Source: Gigaspora margarita | Taxonomy: Eukaryota > Glomeromycota > Glomeromycetes > Diversisporales > Gigasporaceae | DNA length: 64,000 bases | Direction of reading: 5' to 3' | Assembly (NCBI GenBank): GCA_009809945.1 | Contig: WTPW01001011.1 | Location: 186,854 to 250,853 of the forward strand | In this document: one piece after another, positions 57,840-64,000 of the stretch | Position numbering within the stretch: the stretch's first letter is position 1 | How the letters are laid out: the number at the start of each line of letters is the position of its first letter | Notes under the pieces: model-generated | Database searches by the model: none | What the model saw: only the letters and a program-made list of their open reading frames with translations | Told to the model about the DNA's origin: nothing | Made by a program: the position numbers and the translations under genes

Positions 57840-58065
57840 AAGCCAGCCTGCTTTGTGCAGTGTGAAAAACCACCAGCTGATGCTATATATTGCTGATAAT
57901 AGCAATACCCAGTGCAATTATAATTGCTAATTTTTCTGAAAGTATATTGTCTTAGCTTATATATAAATCTCACTGATGTAAACTACATATTCTCAAAAAA
58001 AGTCATATCTAGCATAATTAGCTAGATACTTCCAAATTATATATATCACATGTGTGCAATTTTGT
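57840..58065 (+). repeat. SINE-like repeat, diverged copy C
   Basis: Shares CTGCTTTGTGCAGTGTG, CCACCAGCTGATG, TACCCAGTGCAATTATA and CACATGTGTGCAAT with the copies at 3.95 and 4.8 kb, in the same order and orientation. Confidence 0.7.
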
Positions 58066-58069
58066 AAAA

Positions 58070-59440
58070 AATAAATAGATTGTCTTATAATAAATAATAC
58101 TACTCCATTACTAAATAGCAAATATTTAGTAGAGAATGAATGAAAGTAATATTTAGTAAGTAATTTTGTTAATAAATATTTCAAAACTGCACTTACTTAC
58201 TTGTAGTTTAAATTGTAGTGAATTAAAGTTAGATCTAACTTTTAATAATAAATAAGTAGATTATTAATAAATAACTTAAGCTATGATAGTTTAATATAGT
58301 AAATAAAATAATTTTTAATAAAGAATTCTATTATCAATAGAATAATAACTTATTTGAAAATAAATTCTATACTTAAAATTTATACACTAAGTTTGTGCTT
58401 ATCTATTGATAATTTTTTAAACTTTGCATAATTTTCTTTGTATTTTTTAATATAACACAATATATTATACAATTCAATTTCTAATAATTATATTAAAACT
58501 TCAAGTGCTTTTTATATTTGCTCATAATAAAACAAGCCTTTCTACTAATGCTACTATTGGTTGATACAATTAATTAGAATTCTATTATTTTGTTATTTAA
58601 CTATTTAAACTTTATACTAACAAATACTTTATATCTTTTTTACTTGCTTAGTATTTGTATATTATTTGACCCAAATCACCTATATGGGGGTTTTGCCTTG
58701 AAAATGCCCCTACGACACTAGAAAATTTTTTTGAGTAAATCATAAATAAAGATTGTATAACCAAAACAACCCAAACTTGATTTCTGCTAATTTTAGAAAT
58801 GATTTTCACAAAACTTTTTCGTTATTGGATAAAATTGATAGTATCTGTTATATCGATCATTTTTATTATATTCAACATTAAATTTTTGGACTTCCATAAC
58901 TCATTTTAATATTAAGTTAACCAGTTATATAAACTTGCATGAAATGAACTTTGTACTTCATAAATTAAGGCTTAACAAAAATCTCAATTTTGGTTTGGGG
59001 GACTTCAGAACCCTATCTTCAAAGCAAAGACCCCATATACAATCTACACAATAATGATGCCCCTATATAAATAATATTATTATTATTATAAAACTTATTG
59101 TTATAACAATTGGTAACACAAAATGTCTAATACTAATATATTATCAAATATTCTAGATGTTTTATTTACTATCAAAAACTGGTTTTAAACTTGGTTTGTC
59201 CGTTGTTAAATAAATTTCCTGTTGCAACAATTGATAACTTCTTGACATATTTTTTTTAAAAAATAAATATAAAATATTAAATTCTTTGCTTTGAATTAAA
59301 AATTCAAATATCAAAAATACTATAAATATATTTTTTAATGTAAACAAAATGCATTATATTTAACTATAGTAGTAAGATTTTGTATACTGTGCTACAAAAT
59401 ACAACAATTTTACTATTATTGAAAATGGTCAACATAAAAA
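58070..59440. other. No gene recognised
   Basis: AT-rich; scattered stops in all frames. A more balanced patch at 58,675-59,060 has no frame or repeat that I can identify. Confidence 0.4.
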
Positions 59441-59443
59441 TTT

Positions 59444-59497
59444 TATAAATGTTCTTTTGAAAACATTTCAAGAAAATAAAATGTTCTCAAATAAGAG

Positions 59498-59551
<54 letters not shown>

Positions 59552-60140
59552 TAATGGTGAGACCTTGCTCTTATCTTTATTAAATTTAATGGAAACTTTT
59601 TACAATTGGAAAAATTTCATAATTTAAATCTAATGCTAAGAAAAAGAACTTAGACATATAGCTAGATAAACAAAAGTAGACCTAGTACTTATCTGTGGCC
59701 TAAACCAATAAAAGAACTTTTATTTAAATATCATCATTTTTAAAAAAAAACTCAAATGTTTATTAAGACATTAAATTTTAAACACTGATTACAAATTCAT
59801 GTGTCATATGGTATAAAATTATATTTGTCCTTACTTTTATTTTTTGTATTATTTTATTGTTAATAATTTTAAATATATTAATTAAAAAAATGCAAAAAAA
59901 AAGTATAAAGTTTAAGTATAAGAGAAAGGATAAAAGAAAAAAATAAGTATAAGAAAAAGAGTGAGTATGAAAGAGAGAGAGATAGAAAGAGAGAAAGCAA
60001 AAGAAAGAGAGAGAAAAAAGAGAAAGAGAGAGAAAAAGAAAATTTTCTTTCTATTTGAGAACATAAAAAATTCTTAATATTAAATTAAATAAATATGTTC
60101 TAATAAGAACATAAATTTCAAAACACTAATTATAATCTAT
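59444..60140. repeat. GAGAACA repeat copies bracketing poly(T) and GA-rich tracts
   Basis: ATGTTCTTTTGAAAACATTT and ATGTTCTCAAATAAGAGAAC precede 46 consecutive T (59,501-59,546). A purine tract of GAAAGAGAGAGA type spans 59,930-60,045. TATTTGAGAACATAAAAAAT and ATAAGAACATAAATTTCAAA ACACTAATTATA close the block. The arrangement resembles a longer version of the dispersed repeat with expanded simple sequence inside. Confidence 0.65.
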
Positions 60141-60727
60141 TACTAACACCTATATTATTTTTTCCTTATCTTATTTCCTATCATAAATATTATAATAACA
60201 GTTTGATATAGCCACATGTTTTTTCTAATTTGGTCTTGAATAAATTTGCTTTAAAACACTGAAAAAACAAGAGATAGCAGTATTATTTTAGTCTTTGCAG
60301 TATAGTACTATTATTATCTTAATCTCATTAAACAAATGAGTATTTTTTCAAATTCCATTCCCTCATAGCCTCTTCAGCATTAATATTCATTTCACATGTA
60401 CAATTACTATGAGGTATGCACAAAAAATAAAACAGCTTTTTTTGTATAAAAAAGAGTATATTTGTACTAACTTTTTAATGCTAGGCTTCTTTTTTCATAG
60501 TAACTTTTGGGCAATTATAATAATGATCTTATCACAATTTATTTATGATATTTTGAAGGTTTCTTATTTGACTCAGGGCTTAGGGGCTTAGTTTGGTTAT
60601 GTAATTATAGGACCTTTAGTATTTTTTTTAACTATAGTTAATACCTGTAAACCTCCCATAAAAATTTTATTCTCCTATGTAATTGTATATTTATTTGATA
60701 GTCTAACATAACAAATTTACAATTATT

Positions 60728-61210
60728 AGTATGAATGTTAGTACAAATGTTAGTACAAATGTTAGCATGAATGCTTGTACTAATGTTTATACTAATGTTC
60801 ATACTAATGTTCATACTTATATTTGTACTAAAATTCATACTAATGTTTGTGCTAATGTTCATATTAAAAAGTTGAAATTTTTTGCAAGAAAAAAAATTTA
60901 TTATTATTTAAAATGTTTAAAGCTTTTATTATATGTGATTTTTTTATTACAATTATTATTATAACATATGATTTTTCATTAAAATTTTTATTTAATTAAT
61001 GCTATATAAATATTAATACCAATGCTTATACAAGCATTCATATGAATGTTCATACAAATGTTCATATGAATGTTAATACAAACATTTATATGAACATTAT
61101 TAGTATTAATATTTGTATGAATGTAGTATTAAAATTCATACAAATATTAATACTAACATTCTATGAATATTAATACTAACGTTTATATAATGTTAATACT
61201 AACATTAATA
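60728..61210. repeat. 12-bp minisatellite (AATGTTCATACT)
   Basis: Tandem 12-bp units ATGTTNNTACNA in two patches (60,728-60,868 and 61,010-61,215), partly in mirrored orientation. Frames across it encode Asn-Val-Ser/Thr or Asn-Ile-Ser repeats on both strands, a sign of composition rather than a gene. Confidence 0.88.
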
Positions 61211-61214
61211 TAAA

Positions 61215-61580
61215 CATAAAAGAATAATTGAAAAAAGTACTGAAAGAATAATAAAAAATGCTGAAATAATAATAAAAAAAGTACTGAGAGAAGTACTAAA
61301 AAATGCATAAAAAATGATAGAAAAAGCACTAAAAGAACAATAAAAAAACACATGAAAGAAGTACCAAAAAAAACAACAGGAGAAGCACTGAAAAAATGAC
61401 AAAAAAGTTACTGAAGAATGATGAAACAAGCATTGAAAGTATGTGTAAAAGTATTAAAAGAACATGTAAAAAGCATCAAAAAAAAGAACAAATAAAGACT
61501 ACTGAAAGAATGATGTAAAAGGCACCAAAAGTATGATGAAAGAATGATATAAAAAGCACCAAAGGAATGTCAAAAAAGAA
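61215..61580. repeat. AAAAGTACTGAAAGAATGA minisatellite
   Basis: Degenerate 15-25 bp units with CTGAAAGAA, AAAAAGCAC and GATGAAA words. Non-coding. Confidence 0.75.
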
Positions 61581-61788
61581 AACATAAAAATTTAGTTGAT
61601 CGCATTTGAAAATCGGTAACATGTGGGATTTTTTGTGGGAGAGGGTAACACAATCACGTGGGATAAAATTTTTGTGAGTGTGCTACCACTAATATCCATA
61701 GTTCGATTCGACATGTCACATGAGTCACGGGACCTTCAATTAACTGTTAACAATTCTCCCTGCCTTATTTTATGCATTAATTAATGTC

Positions 61789-62278
61789 GGGGATGATGCT
61801 GAAATCAGATGATGCTAAAATCTACATGATCTTCATATCATCGGATTTCCTAAAATTTCTGAAAATCGTGTAAACAATCAATCTACACTACATCGAATGC
61901 TATAACCGGACGATATGCCTATATGCATTCTTGATATCTATATATATAGATATAAAAGACCTTCTAACTGTATCAAAAGGTGACCCTACCCCTAACCCTA
62001 GCCATGAGGCAAAAAGCGTCTATAAAAAAAAAATTTGCCTTGTGTTTAGGGTTAGGGTTAGGGTCACCATTTTGATACAGTTAGAAGGTCTTTTAAATAT
62101 AAATATCAAGATGCGATTTATGCAGTATTGAATTAACCCCACTCTAACCGACCCCATTCGATTGTTTTGATTACATAGTGTAGATCAATTGTTTACACTA
62201 TTTTCGGAAATTTTAGGAAATCCCGATGATACAGTGATCACGTGGATTTCAGCATCATCTAATTTCAGCATCATCCCC
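61789..62278. mobile_element. Element with ~120-bp terminal inverted repeats
   Basis: GGGGATGATGCTGAAATCAG ATGATGCT ... ATCGGATTTCCTAAAATTTC ... GTGTAAACAATCAATCTACA is mirrored at the right end with about 90% identity. Long arms of this size are common in Mutator-like MITEs, but I cannot find a clean 9-bp duplication; ATTAATT lies near both ends. A smaller foldback sits in the centre. Confidence 0.75.
61955..62095. repeat. Nested foldback with telomere-like repeats
   Basis: AAAGACCTTCTAACTGTATC AAAAGGTGACCCTA is mirrored as TAGGGTCACCATTTTGATAC AGTTAGAAGGTCTTT. The inner arm ends are CCCTACCCCTAACCCTA and TAGGGTTAGGGTTAGGGTC, that is, interstitial (TTAGGG)n. Confidence 0.85.
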
Positions 62279-62289
62279 TACAATTAATT

Positions 62290-63630
62290 TGACTTCATTG
62301 TATTTAGGTTAGTCAAGAGCAACGAATCAACAATTTGCAAACTGATGGGTACAGGTGGCAAGATTAATTCCCTTTTATTCTTTGGCATACACAGACACAA
62401 AAACAAAACTCAGTATTTAAAATATCAAATTATGATAGTTTAAATATCACTTCAAAGAAAAAAAATGTAAAAAATTATTGACAAAACCTCTAACAAACAC
62501 ATACAAACATTTCAAACTCTTATTTAATATCACATCCATGTTTACACAAAGGGATCTCCTTATCATACATTCCTTAACCCGCACAACTATCATAAATTGA
62601 ATTCTTTAATTATGTATCTATTGGTATTAATAGTCTTCATCAAAATAGTGTATGAATATTCAGAAGAATTAAAAGCATCTTGGAAAAGTAGACTATTATT
62701 ACTCACCAATTTAGCAAAATCAAATTATTGAACAAGGGCCAGCAATAGTATTATCACAGGAAAAAATATGGATTAAAGAATCTAACCAATAACTTACAAA
62801 TTGATAAGTCAGAACTTAAAAAAAATTAATTTTGGAGTAGCGTATTAATGTTTATTTATTGAAACCCTTTATGTTTGAATTAATTATATAACAGGATTTC
62901 ATAAATATTTAAAATATGATTATAAGTTGAAAAAATATCTTTTGGAATAAAAAGAGAATAGGATTAATAATTGTAAATCAAAGTTATTTTGCAATTGGAA
63001 GTTTTTCGATTTCAAAATTTAGATCACAAGTCAGATTTTAAACTGTATAACATATACTACATACTTTTTTAATTAATTTTGAAATATTTTATGAAGATGA
63101 AATTCTATATGATTTAACTATGAAAAACATCGTTAAATTGTGCAGAAATTCTCAAGGCAATGTAAGATTAATGGAAATTTTGAAATTGACAAATTATAGC
63201 ATTTAATTTATTTCAAATGAAAATTAGATGACCTGACACGTAATGTTATGTTGAATTTGCTGATAATGGAAATATATGAACATATTTAGGAAAAAGCATC
63301 AAATAGTGCTTACCAAATTTCATGAGACAAAATTAATTTAGATATCTTTTGAAGCATTCAAGTTGAATTTTATATTTATTTTAGTTAATATAATTTATGA
63401 TAGAATGCAAATATCTAGAATTAAAAAGTCAAGCTAATTTTTTTATAAAAAAACTATTATTTTATTTAATATAAACTAATAATTCTAGAATTTATATAAA
63501 AGAATAAATAAAATAAGTTCTCAAGCAATGAATAAGTAGTTTGATAAACTTAACATATTTTTAAAGAAACAATATAACAAAAAGATTGTTAATGCTAATT
63601 ATAGATTTTTTTTTTTTAAACATTACTATC
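62290..63630. other. No complete gene recognised
   Basis: AT-rich. A short protein-like stretch on the plus strand at about 63,078-63,200 (EIFYEDEILYDLTMKNIVKL CRNSQGNVRLMEILK) has no clear exon partners. Confidence 0.35.
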
Positions 63631-63635
63631 ATTAT

Positions 63636-63998
63636 CTATATTATGCTGTCTCTCCTTTCATGATGTTTCTTTGAAATCCAAATAAATCTAAGATCTACAT
63701 CTTCCATAAAGTATTTACATTCATTTTCTGTTGATATTTGACTTTCAGCATTCCAATATATTGGATTTGCATCCCATTCTTTGCCTTCATCTCTCCATGC
63801 TTTTGTAATTAATGGTTCATCATAAAAACATACATACTTCACTCTTAATTTCTTTTTAAATTGCTTGTCAAAATCACTCTTTCCCGTTGTGAAAGCAGAA
63901 TTTTCAAGACGAGCATAATCATAAATTAAGCAACTTTGAAAGTTGAGAACAGTTCGTTTTCCATATTTATCAGCACTCTCAAAAGCTCCACTTTTAAT
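63636..63998 (-). CDS. 3' end of an unidentified protein (runs off the window)
   Basis: An open frame from the window edge to TAG at 63,636 encodes at least 120 aa: SADKYGKRTVLNFQSCLIYD, YARLENSAFTTGKSDFDKQF, VKYVCFYDEPLITKAWRDEG, MEDVDLRFIWISKKHHERRD. It has an even, soluble-protein composition and normal codon variety for this region. The internal Met at 63,842 is unlikely to be the true start because the frame is open and protein-like upstream. No domain recognised; a fragment of a fungal multigene family or an intact gene continuing to the right are both possible. Confidence 0.6.
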   Translation of the reverse strand: MKSGAFESADKYGKRTVLNFQSCLIYDYARLENSAFTTGKSDFDKQFKKKLRVKYVCFYDEPLITKAWRDEGKEWDANPIYWNAESQISTENECKYFMEDVDLRFIWISKKHHERRDSII

Positions 63999-64000
63999 GA

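Noticed and set aside
60638..60964. Asn-Thr/Ser-rich repeat proteins on both strands
   Set aside because: Both strands are open only because of the 12-bp minisatellite; no splice or start context.

Overview
The window reads as AT-rich nuclear DNA of a fungus, most likely an arbuscular mycorrhizal fungus (Glomeromycotina, such as Rhizophagus or Gigaspora). That is an inference from three things: short genes cut by 50-90 bp GT-AG introns, signal-peptide/kelch/one-membrane-span proteins and two-membrane-span proteins of types that I recall as expanded in these fungi, and a very dense load of degraded transposons, foldbacks and minisatellites. No bacterial, organellar, rRNA or CRISPR features are visible.

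Genes sit in small islands. (1) 9.16-10.97 kb, minus: a six-exon kelch protein with a single membrane span; all six exons join in frame (474 aa). (2) 38.4-39.8 kb, minus: a broken gene resembling the WD/ion-channel-like proteins of these fungi. (3) 45.31-46.25 kb, minus: a three-exon small secreted protein with a hydrophobic C-terminal tail (201 aa). (4) 50.09-51.68 kb, plus: a second kelch membrane protein (five exons, 424 aa) with one GC-AG intron and a 42-bp exon shared with the first kelch gene. (5) 52.45-54.36 kb, minus: a nine-exon protein with an N-terminal and a C-terminal membrane span, arranged head to head with (6) a broken plus-strand paralogue at 54.6-55.7 kb. (7) 63.64-64.0 kb, minus: the 3' end of an unidentified protein running off the window.

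The rest is mobile or repetitive DNA. 0-6 kb holds a satellite, a wrecked tyrosine-recombinase (DIRS/Ngaro-type) retrotransposon with recognisable RT, RNase H and recombinase parts, and SINE-like copies. Six non-autonomous hAT-like insertions have 8-bp target duplications (4.0, 13.6, 24.6, 35.9, 36.3 and 44.2 kb), one of them with a related empty site in the window. Other elements are a Mutator-like MITE with a 9-bp duplication (47.3 kb), pogo-like MITEs (8.3 and 46.4 kb), a 5'-truncated LINE with poly(A) and a 12-bp duplication (33.6-34.8 kb), and several long foldbacks. Nesting is deep: a 2.26-kb terminal-inverted-repeat element lies inside one arm of a 3.75-kb foldback whose centre is an unsequenced gap (27,815-28,576), and the LINE lies inside a 2.5-kb inverted-repeat element.

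The most intriguing unexplained signal is a ~110-bp motif centred on a short hairpin (typically TCGTCTC-loop-GAGACGA). It recurs at least ten times in otherwise unrelated contexts, with the stem changing on both sides together while the flanks stay recognisable. The genes do not form a pathway; three of them encode surface or secreted proteins, which suggests a cell-surface repertoire embedded in a transposon sea.
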